64,000 bases of DNA from Panorpa germanica. Lineage: Eukaryota; Arthropoda; Insecta; Mecoptera; Panorpidae. The stretch lies in NCBI GenBank assembly GCA_963678705.1, contig OY783204.1, forward strand, positions 8,700,654 through 8,764,653, written 5' to 3'. Shown here piece after piece: positions 8,575 to 21,575 of the stretch. Position 1 is the stretch's first letter. The number at the start of each line of letters is the position of its first letter. The translations under genes were made by a program, and so were the position numbers. The notes under the pieces were generated by a model, which ran no database searches, was not told the origin of the DNA, and worked only from the letters and a program-made list of their open reading frames with translations.

Positions 8575-11500
8575 CATGTTTGCCAATAATTGGATTACAA
8601 AAATTTTAATTCAGTAGCGGCGTGATTTTTTGAGGGCAATGTCGCAACAGAGCTAAAACGTTGATATTTGGAACGTAGGCCTTATATAGAGTGTCATTAA
8701 AGACAAACTATAGAAAACTGTAACTTTCCAGAGGCTGCGGGCGCTGGGTGCCAAAAACCAGAAATATGAAATATATAGAGATGAAGGGCTATAGTTTAAA
8801 AAATATGTTCTTTAATCCAAATAAAATAGATCCCCGTGCTAAAATTTAACAAACTTGTTCAGTAGCGGAGGTTTGTGGGGGGTACTAATGCTAAAATATA
8901 AATACAAAGCTGAAATTTAGTATGCAGATATAGATTGATATTTTAATAACGAAAATATAAAAAAAACTACATTTTCTTAAGTGCAACATTAGAGTGGGGG
9001 GTGATAAACCGAGTATAAGAACAATATAGAGGTACAATGTGGATACTTTGCATGTAGAATATTAAATAGAAGCTAAATAGTTCTCTATAAGTCAGATATT
9101 CAAATTACATTCAGTAGTAGAATTGGATTGACTTTTGGTGCGTTTGTTGTGCAGTGAAATCGAAAAGGAGTGAGAGGTATAGGGGGAAAATAGTTAACAG
9201 CCCCAAATATAAAAAAATAGAAAAAGCGAAAAAATAGAAACTATGCATGTGCATATTTGCGAAAATAAATTTAACCTTAGTAGTGGCGTGAAATTGGGAA
9301 AGTGGAGGCGGGAAAAAGCTTTGCCAAAGAACTCAATTTTGAAATTTCGATCATTTATAAAAGCAGGGGTAGATAAAGGTAGAGAGAGTTGTTACGAGCA
9401 AAATAGATTGCTATGCCTAAAATTTGATAATTTTATTTCAGGAGCGGGGATTAATGGGGAGACTAATATTATAACGTAAATATAAATACGAAATATAGAG
9501 TGTAAGATTACAGTACAGTTTTAATCATGTAAATGAATTGCTGTAATATTAAATTGGTAGTGTATGATTGGAGAAGAGTGTGGCGCTGGGGTTCAGTTCT
9601 AAGTAACGGTGGTGTTAGAAGTAGTGGCGATAGATTATATTGATTATGTATTGTAGAATATGTGCTTTTGTGGTCAAAGTGAGGGTGGCGGGGTATGGAG
9701 ATTGAATCGAAAGTGCAATAACGGGAAGGAAAAGGCCTAGAGATGAGATTATTAGGAGCGAACTGCTAGGCATTTTTAAAAACATAAATGAATTGATGTA
9801 ATTAGTAGGTTTACATTGAAATTAGTGAAAATTTTATCAAAGATTTATCTTATCGAATAATTATTAAAAAATAATGTACTTTTAAGGATGAAATTTAGTA
9901 TGCAGGTTGCCAGTAATGTATTAATTTGGAAAACTAATTGTTAAGAGATTAGTACGCAGGGGGTGGAAGCGCAGGATTATTTAATGATTGCGCTAAACGG
10001 GGGGTATAGGAAAATGCCCAATTAAGCGATGATGTTCAGATAAGCTGTAGTGTTGCAAGTGGGCGCATTATGGCAAAGGTGCAGATGATTACATTTAAAA
10101 GTGCGAGAACGATACAGAGCATGGAGCTAAGAGGTGATTGATGTTTAGGGGCGGGGCAGTGGACATTGTTCAATACTGTGCCTCATTATGGTAAATGATA
10201 ATTTTACGCAGCGGGGGCGCTGTGAAAGTACTCTAAGGACCGACGATGCTCAGGGAAGAAGCGATGCAGAGTGCTAAAAGTAGGAGGCGCTTCATGGCAG
10301 AAGTTTAGAGGAATCAAATTAAAAGTTCGGAAACGTAAGAGAGCATGGAGCCAAGAGGTGACGACTGGGGCTTATAGGCGGGGGCACTGGAGACTGGTCA
10401 ATACAATGCTTTATTACTGTAAATAAAAGAATTATAACAAAATAATATTTTGCATTTTATTTGCGATATATACAGCAGACTTGGAGGGGGTAATGGAAAG
10501 AGGACAAGATAGGGGGGTGCTAATAGGAAGACACTACAAGATATGGACTTTAGCATACGCTTACGATATAGTCCTGTTGGCAAAAAGGGAAGGAGAGCTG
10601 CAGGAGATAGCTCACCGGCTAGGGAGATATATAGACAGGAAAGGACTAGAGTTAAATGTGGAAAAGACAAAAATTATGGTATTTAAAAAAGGGGGTGGAA
10701 AAAGAAGACATAAAAGGTGGAAATACAAGACAGAGGACATTGAGGAAGTAGAAGAATTTAAATATCTGGGCTACACTTTTAAAAACAACAATGGAGAAGA
10801 GGCTCAGATAAGGGAGGTAGTAAAGAAGGCGGAGCTAGCAATGCGACGGGTATGGGACTAGGGGAAAAGGTATTTGGGGGGGACATACAAAAGAGAATAT
10901 GGATGTTTGATAGACTGATAGCCAGTATGATGTTGTATGGAGCAGAGGTTTGGGGGTGGAAGGAGCAAGAAAAGTTGGATAGAATACATGTGAGATATAT
11001 TAAATGGTTACTAGGGCTGGACAGGTGCACGCCAGGATACATGGCTATGGAGGAGCTAAAAAGGGATAAGATACGAATTAAAACAGGGGAAAGAGCAGTA
11101 AAATACGAGGAGAAATTGAACAGAGCGGAAAGCAAAATTTTAAAGAAAATAAGAGAGGGTAGCATAAAGAATGGGGGGGGGGGGGGAGGAGGTACAAAAA
11201 AGAAAAAATAGTACTTTGAAAGAAATGGAATGGCGATCGAGGAGGCAGAGAGGAGAAGAGAAGGAGGCGCAAGTGTGGAGGAGGAGCTAAGGAGAAGCGA
11301 TAAGGAGATACAACAGCAGGAGAGAATGGGAAAAATATAAAAAGGTAACTACAATAAAAGATATAAAAGGTTATAAGAAAATACTGTGCCTCAGTACCTT
11401 ATAGAAAAAGACATAAAACACATAAGAAGAACAGCAAGGTTAAGATTGGGAAATGAGGAAAAAGAAAACAGACACTAGGAAAAGAGTGAGGAAAGAAAGT

Positions 11501-11853
11501 GTAGAGTGTGCGGAGCGGAGGACGAAACACTGGAGCACATTAAGTTTGAGTGTGAGGAAAAAGTAGCTAGCGAAAGGAATATTAGCCAGCTATTAAAGGG
11601 AGGAAGTGAAGGAAAGAGGTGGATGGCGGAAAAAGTAAGAAGGAAAGGAAAAACAGAAGAATAAATAAGTTGGTGGAGAATAATGTAAATTTATTTGTAA
11701 GTTGAAGAATATGAAATGTATTAAGAATGTAGATTGTAAAGCCGAAAAGCGAACAATAAACAATATTTCAGGATTATTTTCTATTTATGAAATAACTTTT
11801 ATTTATTCACAAATATTAAACACACGTCGCTTTGCGACGGGGCGAAGCGCTAG
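8575..11853 (+). mobile_element. Helitron family A copy H1, 5' truncated
   Basis: Starts inside a module at the errantivirus LTR and ends with the Helitron-like 3' terminus: hairpin CGTCGCTTTGCGACG, then GGGCGAAGCGCTAG (CTAG 11850-11853), followed by T. The body is non-coding and consists of degenerate modules of ~125 bp, each marked by a G-rich box (CAGTAGCGGCG or CAGTGGCGGCGGG types). A 5'-truncated LINE is nested at about 10470-11690. No replicase or helicase is encoded, so it is a non-autonomous copy. Confidence 0.7.
10470..11663 (+). pseudogene. 5'-truncated LINE reverse transcriptase remnant
   Basis: Begins just before the reverse transcriptase catalytic motif, which reads AYAYDIVLLAK: the usual YADD has its first Asp replaced by Tyr, so it would be inactive. 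Then KGLELNVEKTKIM and EEFKYLGYTF (thumb side) follow, a frame change near 10855, the MLYGAEVWGWKE segment, another frame change in the G14 run near 11173-11186, and a C-terminal zinc knuckle KCRVCGAEDETLEHIKFEC around 11495-11551. It ends with an A-rich segment near 11660-11690. This is the 3' part of an I/Jockey-like LINE, of a type I recall as frequent in hymenopterans. At least two frameshifts and several stops. Confidence 0.75.
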
Positions 11854-14796
11854 TCTTCTACTATTTATAATGTTCGTAATGTTCCAATTTAACATGGAAA
11901 ACCCATAAGAACTCATAGATATTTATATATATATATTTATATATATATATTTATATATATATATTTATATATCTGGTAACAAAATCGTATATGGTATCTT
12001 CTAAACGGCGATTACAAAGTTTTTTAAATTTTGATATTATGTAAAGGGCGACTTTCTAAGACTTTCTACGTTTCTAAAATTTTCCCTGAATTTCCTGGAA
12101 ACCCGTAATTTTGGAAAAACTGGAAAAATCGAAAAAATACTTTAGCAAATATCTGACGATTTAGAAAAGATAGAAAACTGAAATGTGTGTAAACTGAAGT
12201 GTGTGTATTGAAATCATAATTGTGCACATTTGCCAATAGTTGGACATTTGAAATTTGAGTTCAGTAGCGGCGCGAATTTCCGGGAGCACTGTTAGAATAG
12301 AGTTAGGACGTTTAAATTTAATATGTAGGCTCGCTCTAGACAGTTATTCATGAAAAAAAATAAAGAGCCCCATATTTCCAGTGGCAGCGGGAGTTGAGAC
12401 AATAAAAGCCAGAAATATTGAAAAAGTAGTATTAAAACTTAGGGCATGTATTGAGACACTAATTGCACATGTTTGCCAATAATTGGATTACCAAAATTTT
12501 AATTCAGTAGCGCCGTGATTTTTGGGGGCAATGTTGCAACAGAGCTAGAACGTTGATATTTGGAACGTAAGCCCTATATAGAGTGTCATTAAAGACAAAC
12601 TATAGAAAACTGCAACTTTACAGAGGCGGCGGGCGCTGGGGGCAGAAAAACCAGAAATATGAAATATATAGAGATGAAAGGCTATAGTTTAGAATATATG
12701 TTCTTAGATACAAATAAAATAGATTTCTGTGTTAAAATTTGACAAACTTGTTCAGTAGCGGAGGTATGTGGGGGTACTTATGCTAAAATATAAATACAAA
12801 GCTGAAATTTAGTATGCAGATATAGATTGACATATTAATAACGAAAATATAAAAAAAACTACATTTTCTTAAGTGTAACACTAGAGTGGGGGTGATAAAC
12901 CGAGTATAAGAACAAAATAGAGGTAAAACGATGATATTTTGCATGTAGAATATTATATAGAAGCACAATAGTTCTCTATAAGTTAAATAGTCAAATTACA
13001 TTCAAATGAATTGATTTTTGGTGCGTTTGCTGTGCTGTGAAATTGAACAGGAGTGAGAGGTATAGAGGGAAATAGTTAACAGCCCCAAATATCAAATTAA
13101 AAAAATAGAAACTACGCAAGTGAGTTATCTGACGACACAATTCTCTCCCTCTCTTCAACAACTAAATATTTTATTATCTAAGTAATTAGATAATATTTAA
13201 ATCACATTGACTAAAATCAATTTTGTTTAACCAATTGATTAATTCATTTGTTTAAGTACTTTAGTTATACTCCATCGAGGAGATAATATTTGTAATAATA
13301 AATATATAATTATAGAGAAACTTTATTTATCAATATAAATAAAGTATATAATATTTAAAATATTGTTATTTAATTAGCAATAACATAACTAGTGGATATT
13401 TGCGAAAAATAAATTTAACCTTAGTAGCGGCGTGAAATTGGGGAAGTGGGGGCGGGAAAGGCTTTGCCATAGAGCTCAATTTTGAAATTTCGATCATTTA
13501 TAAAAGTAGAGGTAGATAAAGGTTATAAAGGTAGAGAGAATCGTTACAAGCAAAATAGATTGTTATGCCTAAAATTTGACAATTTTAGTTCAGGAGCAGG
13601 GATTAATGGGGAGACTAATATTATATCGTAAATATAAATACGAAAATTAGAACGTAAGATTACAGTGCAGTTTTAATTATGTAAATGAATAACTGTTATA
13701 TCGAATTGGTAGTGCCTGATTGGAGGAGAGGGTGGCGCTGGGGTTCTGTAAGTAACGGTGGTGTAAGAAGTTGTGGCGATAGATTATTAATAGCTCTTGG
13801 AGGTAACCGTGTTGTAGAATATGTGCTTCGGTGCTAGAAATGTGGGCGGCGTTTCAGGGGATTAAATTGAAAGTACAATTACAGGAAGGGTAAGGGCTAG
13901 AGATGAGATTATTAGGAGCGAACCGCTAGGCTTTCTTAAAAACATAAATGAATTGACGTAATTATTAGGTTTACATTGAAATGAGTGAAAATTAACTTTA
14001 TGAAGCATTTATCTTATCGAATAATTATTAAAAAATAATGTACTTCTAAGGATGAAAGTTAGTATGTAGGTTGCCAGTAAAGTATTAATTTTGAAAACCA
14101 ATTGTTAAGAGATTATTACGCAGGGGGTGAAAGCGCAAGATTATATAATAAATGCGCAAAAACGGGGGCGATAGGAAAGTGCCTTAATGAGCAATGATGC
14201 TCAGGTGGACTGTTGTGTTGCAAGTAAGCGCATTGTGGCAGAGGTGCAGAGGAATACAATTGAAAGTGCGAGAACGATACAGAGAATGGAGCCTAGAGGT
14301 GATGTTTGGGGTTTAGGGGCGGATCGGTGGACATTGTTCAATACTGTGCATCATTAAGGTAAATGATAATTTTACGCAGGGAAGAGGAAGCGCAGGCTTT
14401 TTTAATTATAGCGCTAAAGCGGGGGTGCTGTGAAAGTACTCTTAAGGACCGACGATGCTCAGAGAAAAAGCGATTCAGAGTGCTGAAGAAAGAAAGAGAT
14501 CCATGGTGGAAGCTTAGATAAATCAAATTAAAAGTTCAGAAACGTAAGAGAGCATGGAACCAAGAGGTGATGTTTGGGGCTTATGGGCGGGGCCACTGTA
14601 GACTGTTCAATACAGTACTTTGTTACTGTAAATGAAATAATTATAACAACATAAGTAAACAAAAATTTAAAAAATGATATATTTTATCGAGAATTACTTA
14701 AAAATAATTTTTTTGCGTTATTTTCAATTTAGCAAATAACTTTTATTTATTCACAAATATTATATACACGTCGCTCTGCGACGGGGCAAACGCTAG
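11854..14796 (+). mobile_element. Helitron family A copy H2
   Basis: Starts with TCTTCTACTATTTATAATG directly after the CTAG of H1 and ends with hairpin, GGGGCAAACGCTAG (CTAG 14793-14796), directly followed by the TC of H3. Features in order: 5' segment with a TTCCAATTTAACATGG box, a TA-rich tract at 11926-11972, a part shared with family C (CCCTGAATTTCCTGG), then the ~125-bp modules. G-rich boxes at 12262, 12379, 12505, 12621, 12753 and 12882 show the period. A solo LTR is nested at 13123-13390. No coding capacity. Confidence 0.7.
13123..13390 (+). mobile_element. Errantivirus-type solo LTR with 4-bp target duplication
   Basis: 268 bp, AGTTAT...ATAACT, + orientation, homologous to the LTRs at 8298 and 52565 except for its first ~45 bases. 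It is flanked by AGTG on both sides (13119-13122 and 13391-13394). Uninterrupted family A modules elsewhere (near 9243 and 40519) read across this point, confirming the insertion. Its loss of internal sequence is explained by LTR-LTR recombination. Confidence 0.85.
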
Positions 14797-17034
14797 TCTT
14801 ACTATTATAATATTCGTAATGTTCCAATTTAACATGGAAAACTCATAAGAACTCGTAGATATGTAACAAAATCGTTTATGGTATCTTCTAAACGGCGCGT
14901 ACAAAGTTTTCTAAATTTTGATATTATGTAAAGGACGAATTTCTAAGACTTTCTACTTCCCTGAATTTTTCCCTGAATTTCCTGGACACCCGTAATTTTG
15001 GAAAAACTGGATAATTCGAAAAAATACTTTTGCAAATATCTGACGAATTAGAAAAGATAGAAAACTAAAATTTGGTGTGTGTATTTATATCATAATTGTG
15101 CACATTTGCCAATAGTTGGGCATTTAAAATTTAAGTTCAGTACCGGCGCAAATTTCCGGGGGCAATGTTAAAAAAGAGTTAAGACTTTCAAATTTAATAT
15201 GTAGGCTCGCTGCAGACAGTAATAAAAAAAAAAAAATTAACAGCCCCAAAATTTCTAGTGGCGGCGGGAGTTAAGACAGTAAAAGCCAGAAATATTGAAA
15301 AAGTAGTATTAAAACTTAGGGTATGTATTGAGACACTAATTGCGCATGTTTGGCAATAATTGGATTACCAAAATTTTATTTCAGTAGCGGCGTGATTTTT
15401 TGGGGGCAATGTTGCAACAGAGCTAGAACGTTGATATTTGGAACGTGGGCCCTATATAGAATGTCATTAAAGACAAACTATAGAAAACTGCAACTTTCCA
15501 GAGGCGGCGGGCGCTGTGGGCCAAAAACCAGAAATATGAAATATGTAGGGATGAAAGGCTATAGTTTAGAATTTATGTTCTTAGATACAAATAAAATAGA
15601 TCCCTGTGTTAAAATTTGACAAAATGTTATTTCAGGGGCGAGAATTAATAAGGAGACTAATATTATATCGTAAATATAAATACGAAAACTAGAACGTAAG
15701 ATTACAGTGCAGTTTTAATTATGTAAATGAATAACTGTAATATCAAATTAGTAGTTCTTGATTGAAGAAGAGGATGGCGCTGGGGTTCAGTACTAAGTAA
15801 CGGTGGTGTAAGAAGTAGTAGCGATAGATTAATAATGGCTCTTGGAGGTAACCGTGTTGCAGAATAATATTATATCGTAAATATAAATACGAAAAATAGG
15901 ACGTTAGATTACAGTGGATTTAATTATGCAAATGAATTGCTGTAATATTGAATTGGTAGTGCCTGATTGGAGGAGAGGGTGGCGCCGGGGTTCAGGACAC
16001 CAAGTAACGGTGGTGTTAGAAAAAGTAGCGATAGATTATAATGGCTCTGAGAGGTAACTGTGTTGTAGAATATGTGCTTTGGTGCTGGAAATGTGGGCGG
16101 CGGTTCAGAGGATAACAATAACGGGAAGGATAATTGCTAGAGATAAGATTATTAGGAGCGAACCGCCAGGATTTCTTTAAAACATAAATGAATTGATGTA
16201 ATTAGTAGGTTTACATTTAAATGAGTGAAAATTAATTTTATGAAGCATTTATCTTATCGAATAATTATTAAAACATAATGTACTTCTAAGGATGAAATTT
16301 AGTATGCAGGTTGCCAGTAAAGTATTAATTTTGAAAACTAATTGTTAGAAGATTAGTACGCAGGGGGTGAAAGCGCAAGATTATTTATTGATTGCGGTAA
16401 AACGGGGGCGATAGGAAAGTGCCGTAATGAGCGATGATGCTCAGGTGGGCTGTGGTGTTGCAAGTGGGCGCATTGTGGCACAGGTGCAGAAGAATACAAC
16501 TGAATGTGCGAGAACGATACAGAACATAGAGCCAAGAGGTGATGATTGGTATTAATGGGCGGGGCAGTGGACATTGTTCAATACTGTGCTTTATTAGAGT
16601 AAATGATAATTTTACACAGAGAGGAGGAAACGAAGAATTATTTAATTATAGTGCTAAAGCGGGAACGCTGTAAAAGTACTCTAAGGACCGACAATGCTCA
16701 GGAAATAAGCGATACAGAGTGCTGAAGGAAGAATGCGCTCTATTGCTTAAGTTTAGAGGAATCAAATAAAAAGTTCGGTAACGTAAGAGAGCATGGAGCC
16801 AAGAGGTCATGATTAGGGCTTATGGGCATATGCACTAGAGACTGGTCAATACAATGCTTTATTACTGTAAATGAAAGAATTATAACAAAATAAGGAAACA
16901 TAAATTTAAAAAAGGATATATTTTAACGAAAGTTTCTTAAAAATAATATTTTGCATTATTTTTAATTTAGCAAATAAATTTAATTAATCACAAATATTAT
17001 ATACACGTCGCTTTGCGACGGGGCGAAGCGCTAG
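14797..17034 (+). mobile_element. Helitron family A copy H3
   Basis: Begins TCTTACTATTATAATATTCG right after the H2 terminus and ends CGTCGCTTTGCGACG plus GGGCGAAGCGCTAG (CTAG 17031-17034), followed by T. It lacks the TA tract found in H2, H4 and H5, and its middle modules are rearranged (two versions of the ATATTATATCGTAAATATAA module at 15660 and 15866). Non-coding. Confidence 0.7.
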
Positions 17035-17183
17035 TTTGTTATTATAAAAGTCCATATTAATACATAGTTTCTTTTAATAAAATGTATTAAGGTAAGTGTT
17101 TTTAATCAGATATATATTAGATAACGGTTTCATTATAAAGTCGAATATCAAATATCAAATATATATGTAATATCTATAAAATA
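17035..17183. other. Unique spacer between H3 and H4
   Basis: 149 bp, AT-rich, no gene or repeat recognised. It is the only piece of non-repeat DNA between family A copies and shows that H3 and H4 are independent or separated insertions, unlike H1-H2-H3, which abut exactly. Confidence 0.5.
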
Positions 17184-17270
17184 TCTTACTATTATAATGT
17201 TCGTCATGTTCCAATTTAACATGGAAAACCCATAGGAACTCATAAATATTTATATATATATATATATATA

Positions 17271-18170
17271 TGTGGGGTTATTTTTTAGGAGTAATTTTAA
17301 GTTAAAATTATATTTAGTTTTAAGAAATAGAAATAGTAAGTAATCTGTAATTTAGGTTAAGATCTTTGATAATATTAGTTATATTATAAAAGTACTCTCG
17401 ACACCAGATGTGACATGTAAACCCCGAAACCCTCAAACACAGACACTCGCTATAGTGTATGCTTACGAGTCATCAGGGCGTTGTCTCATGGATACGTACA
17501 TTAGTCGTAACCAGAATGGTTCAGTGTTCAATAGAAAATGGCGATAGAATTATACTAGTTGTATTTGGTCGTTATTTTGTGAATTAAAACCAGTTAAATT
17601 TATTACTAGGTGTAATATCTTTAATATTGTGATCAGCGTTAATGTTAGAGTTAGATAACAAATGTAATGTTAAATACTAGGTTGTATTATCATTAAAAAC
17701 ATTGTGTTGATAATCTATGAACAATCGTAAAACTGCGTATTACGGGTGTAACATGCAAAAACATTGAAAGATCAGTATTGTATTTTAATCAAGTGTTATT
17801 TTCGTGTGAATTTAATTACGATTAATTCGCTTTATTCAGAAGTAATTGTATAATTTTGTGTAAATATTAAATGAACTATCAATATCCAAATCATGTGTTT
17901 GCTCGTATAAAAGAAACTATGTTGTTATGTTATACTGCAAATTGATCGTCACAACGGATAGTTGTAGAAAGTAACCTACAAATTGAAATCTCAAACGGGA
18001 TATATTTGGATGGTTAGAGGGTCTACTCTACAAATTGAGGCTTATATGGAATTGAATAGTTCTAGGCTGCATAATAGAATCTCAACAGGTGGTTGTATAT
18101 TCTAACCTGCAAAGCGGAGTCTGAACCGTGATTTAAAAACTACTAATGTAGATAATTAAAAAAGTCTACA
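17271..18170 (+). repeat. 5' LTR of Gypsy element 1, 900 bp
   Basis: TG...CA ends. Near its 3' end a CTACAAATTG + AACGGGAT-like block recurs at 17934, 17976, 18027, 18067, 18107 and again at the true LTR end/primer-site junction (18166), spaced 40-59 bp. The 3' LTR shows the same series. The 3' LTR carries an extra TTTGTGTAAATAT duplication and a few point changes, so the copy is not brand new. Confidence 0.8.
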
Positions 18171-18401
18171 AATTGGGGGCTCTCAACCGGGATAAGGGCG
18201 AAATCAAAAATATTCAGTTAAGATTATTTTTAACCTTAGAACCAGACTAATTGATCAACGGGATAAGGGCGAAATCAAAAATATTCAGTTAAGATTATTT
18301 TTCACCTTAGAACCAGAACACTGGTCAACTGTTCCAAGAGGTCAGAGGAATCAAGAGGAAAACTTAGTGTACAATTTGCTCATTAAAGTAATTGTACAGT
18401 A
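18171..18401 (+). other. Primer site and duplicated leader of Gypsy element 1
   Basis: The primer-binding region (ATTGGGGGCTCTCAACCGGG) follows the LTR. A leader block of about 75 bp (GGGATAAGGGCGAAATC ... CTTAGAACCAGA) is present twice in tandem (about 18189-18255 and 18260-18317). Such leader repeats may affect packaging; this is only inference. Confidence 0.6.
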
Positions 18402-20612
18402 GTGAAAATTATTACAATGACACAAGAATTAGACAATTTGTCAGTGGCAGAGTTACGAAAGGAACTTAATTTTGTTGGACTTAGTCAGCGTGGGAATCGT
18501 GCAGAATTATTGTCAAGAATGAACTCATTTAATAGTCGAGTCGGTGAACAGAATAGGTCTGTAAACAATGAAACAGTCAATAAAACTAATTATACATTTT
18601 TAGATTTAGAATTGGCTTTACCTAAATATGATGGGCTTAAAAATGTCAGACTATGGATTAAACAATTTGATGATTTCTGCGACCAGGCAGAAATAGATAC
18701 AAAATACAGATATTTGTATGCCAGGAGATTGTTGACTGATACAGCAAAACAATTTGTTAATTTCGAAACCAGGATAATAAATTGGGATACATTTAAATCG
18801 TATTTGATTGAAGAGTTTAATACGAGTTTAAATAGCGCACAGGTTCACAAAATGCTTCAACAAAGGGTGAAGAAATCAGGTGAAAGTATTCGTCAATATG
18901 TGTATGATATTTTAGATATAGCTAGACAAGCAGACGTCGAAGAAGCAGCTATTATGGATTATATCATAGCAGGAATTCGCGACAGTGCAGCCAACAAAGT
19001 AATACTTTATGGAGCTGAGAATATTGGACAACTTAGACGTAAGCTGGAACAATATGAAAAAATGAAAATGGATACCCAGGACTATGATAGGAGATCTAGG
19101 CCAGGTACCAAAACTAAAATTGAGACAACAGGTGAGAAGATTAAATGTTTTAATTGTGGTTCATTATCACACTCATCTAAAGTGTGTCCTGATAAAGACA
19201 AGGGTTATAAATGTTTTAATTGTGGTAATTATGGACATGTTAGCCGAAACTGTAATACTAAAATAAAAACTGTTAAAGCGGAGCATAATGTTATGAAAGT
19301 AGAAATGATAAAATCAATTTGTGTTAATAACAGGAGTAATGTAAATGCTTTAATTGATACTGGCAGTGATTTGTCAGCAGTGCGCGAAGATTATTTTAAA
19401 ACATTAAAGAATGTTAAATTAAATGACTCTGAAATAACAATACGTGGTTTGTCAAATTCTAGAGTAAATTCTTTAGGTAGAATTGAATTGGACATTGAAA
19501 TTGATTTAGAACAGTACGTAGGTTATTTTGAAGTGTTACCATCTCATGCAATGCATATGAACATGGTGATTGGATTGGACATTATAGCTTAAGCTAAAGT
19601 AGTTATTGATAAAACAGGTGTTAAATTTTATAAACTTTATAGCGATAAAGATGTAGATGAAAGTGAGGTTAAACAATTAATGACAATGAAAATAGACTAT
19701 GGTGATAAAGAAAGTGATTTAGACTTATCTCATATAAACGATAAAATTGTTGTTAATAAAATACCTGAGTCAGTGGACAATGACAAACGAAGAGAGTTAC
19801 GCAACTCTGAAAGTGAAAAGACAATTACGTTGAAAATTGATACTCCTTTATTTTCTAGACCGCTTAAACTACCACCTGCAGATCGACTAGTTGTTGGAGA
19901 GGGGTTAGGGTTAGAAAAGGATGTCATACAGGCAGCCCAGGAAATGAACGACCTAGGTTGTGCAATGAAACAAGACATTGTTCGTCTATCTAAGGATAAG
20001 GTAAAAGCAGCCAAGCATTTTCCGAAGCCGAAGATGAGGAAACAAGGCAATGTTCGTCCCTCTAAGGATAAGGTTAAAGCAGCTAAGCATTTTCCGAAGC
20101 CGAAGAAGACGCAACAAGCAAAGAATTATACAAGGAAGTGTATAACAGAAGATGAATTGAAGATTGGGGTTAAAATGAAAACCAAACAAGACACTGTTCG
20201 TTCCTCGAAGGATAAGGATGAAGCCATTAAGCATTTTCCGAAGCCAAAGAAGACGGTACAAGCAGAAGAAATACAAAATGAGTTTGTAGAAAAACGCAAG
20301 AAGCTGAGAGAAGAGGATAAAGGAATTATTCTAAGAGTTCAGCAAGAAAACAGAATTAGCTACGGTAGAAAATGTAAAACAACAAGCAAAAAGTATAAAC
20401 ATATTCTCGTTAAAGTAAATGCTTTTACAAAGTTTGTTTGGTTGTTACCTACTAAAGCAACAGGAGCTAAAGTTAAAGCTAAAATCAAAGGACCATACAA
20501 GATAACGGAAATTAAAGGAAATGATCGTTATGACGTGGAGGAAGCAGGAGGGTATGAAGGGCCAGACAGGACTTCTACATCAGCAGACATGATGAAACCA
20601 TGGGCAGGATGA
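18402..20612 (+). pseudogene. SAP-domain Gag-Pro with deleted Pol, one internal stop
   Basis: One continuous frame interrupted by a single TAA at 19590-19592, where the sister element has AAA. Order: SAP-like domain (residues ~7-42, LSVAELRKELNFVGLS), Gag capsid (~60-230), two CCHC knuckles (CFNCGSLSHSSKVC, CFNCGNYGHVSRNC), retropepsin active site ALIDTGSDLSAV, stop, linker, start of reverse transcriptase (RPLKLPPADRL), then three 24-25-residue basic repeats (VRPSKDKVKAAKHFPKPK type), then integrase core start (VNAFTKFVWLLPTKAT) fused directly to the integrase tail (GPYKITEIKGNDRY). Catalytic RT, RNase H and most of IN are gone. SAP domains bind AT-rich DNA; one at the front of Gag is uncommon and might steer the particle or pre-integration complex to chromatin. 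Confidence 0.8.
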
Positions 20613-20653
20613 TTTAGCAACTGAGGACAGTTACTAGTCAGGAGAGGCCGAGA

Positions 20654-21575
20654 TGTGGGGTTATTTTTTAAGAGTAATTTTAAGTTAAAATTATATTTAG
20701 TTTTAAGAAATAGAAATAGTAAGTAATCTGTAATTTAGGTTAAGATCTTTGATAATATTAGTTATATTATAAAAGTACTCTCGACACCAGATGTGACATG
20801 TAAACCCCGAAACCCTCAAACACAGACACTCGCTATAGTGTATGCTTACGAGTCATCAGGGCGTTGTCTCATGGATACGTACATTAGTCGTAACCAGAAT
20901 GGTTCAGTGTTCAATAGAAAATGGCGATAGAATTATACTAGTTGTATTTGGTCGTTATTTTGTGAATTAAAACCAGTTAAATTTATTACTAGGTGTAATA
21001 TCTTTAATATTGTGATCAGCGTTAATGTTAGAGTTAGATAACAAATGTAATGTTAAATACTAGGTTGTATTATCATTAAAAACATTGTGTTGATAATCTA
21101 TGAACAATCGTAAAACTGCGTATTACGGGTGTAACATGCAAAAACATTGAAAGAACTGTATTGTATTTTAATCAAGTGTTATTTTCGTGTGAATTTAATT
21201 ACGATTAATTCGCTTTATTCAGAAGTAATTGTATAATTTTGTGTAAATATTTTGTGTAAATATTAAATGAACTATCAATATCCAAATCATGTGTTTGCTC
21301 GTATAAAAGAAACTATGTTGTTATGTTATACTGCAAATTGATCGTCACAACGGATAGTTGTAGAAAGTAACCTACAAATTGGAATCTCAATATATTGGAT
21401 ATATTTGGGTGGTTAGAGGGTCTACTCTACAAATTGAGGCTTATATGGAATTGAATAGTTCAAGGCTGCATAATAGAATCTCAACAGGTGGTTGTATATT
21501 CTAACCTGCAAAGCGGAGTCTGAACCGTGATGGTATTAGATTCAAAAACTACTAATGTAGATAATTAAAAAAGCC

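Noticed and set aside
19986-20276. Minus frame with repeated LILRGTN blocks, also at 24163-24567
   Set aside because: Antisense of the Lys/Pro repeats; the repeat pattern is inherited from the sense strand.
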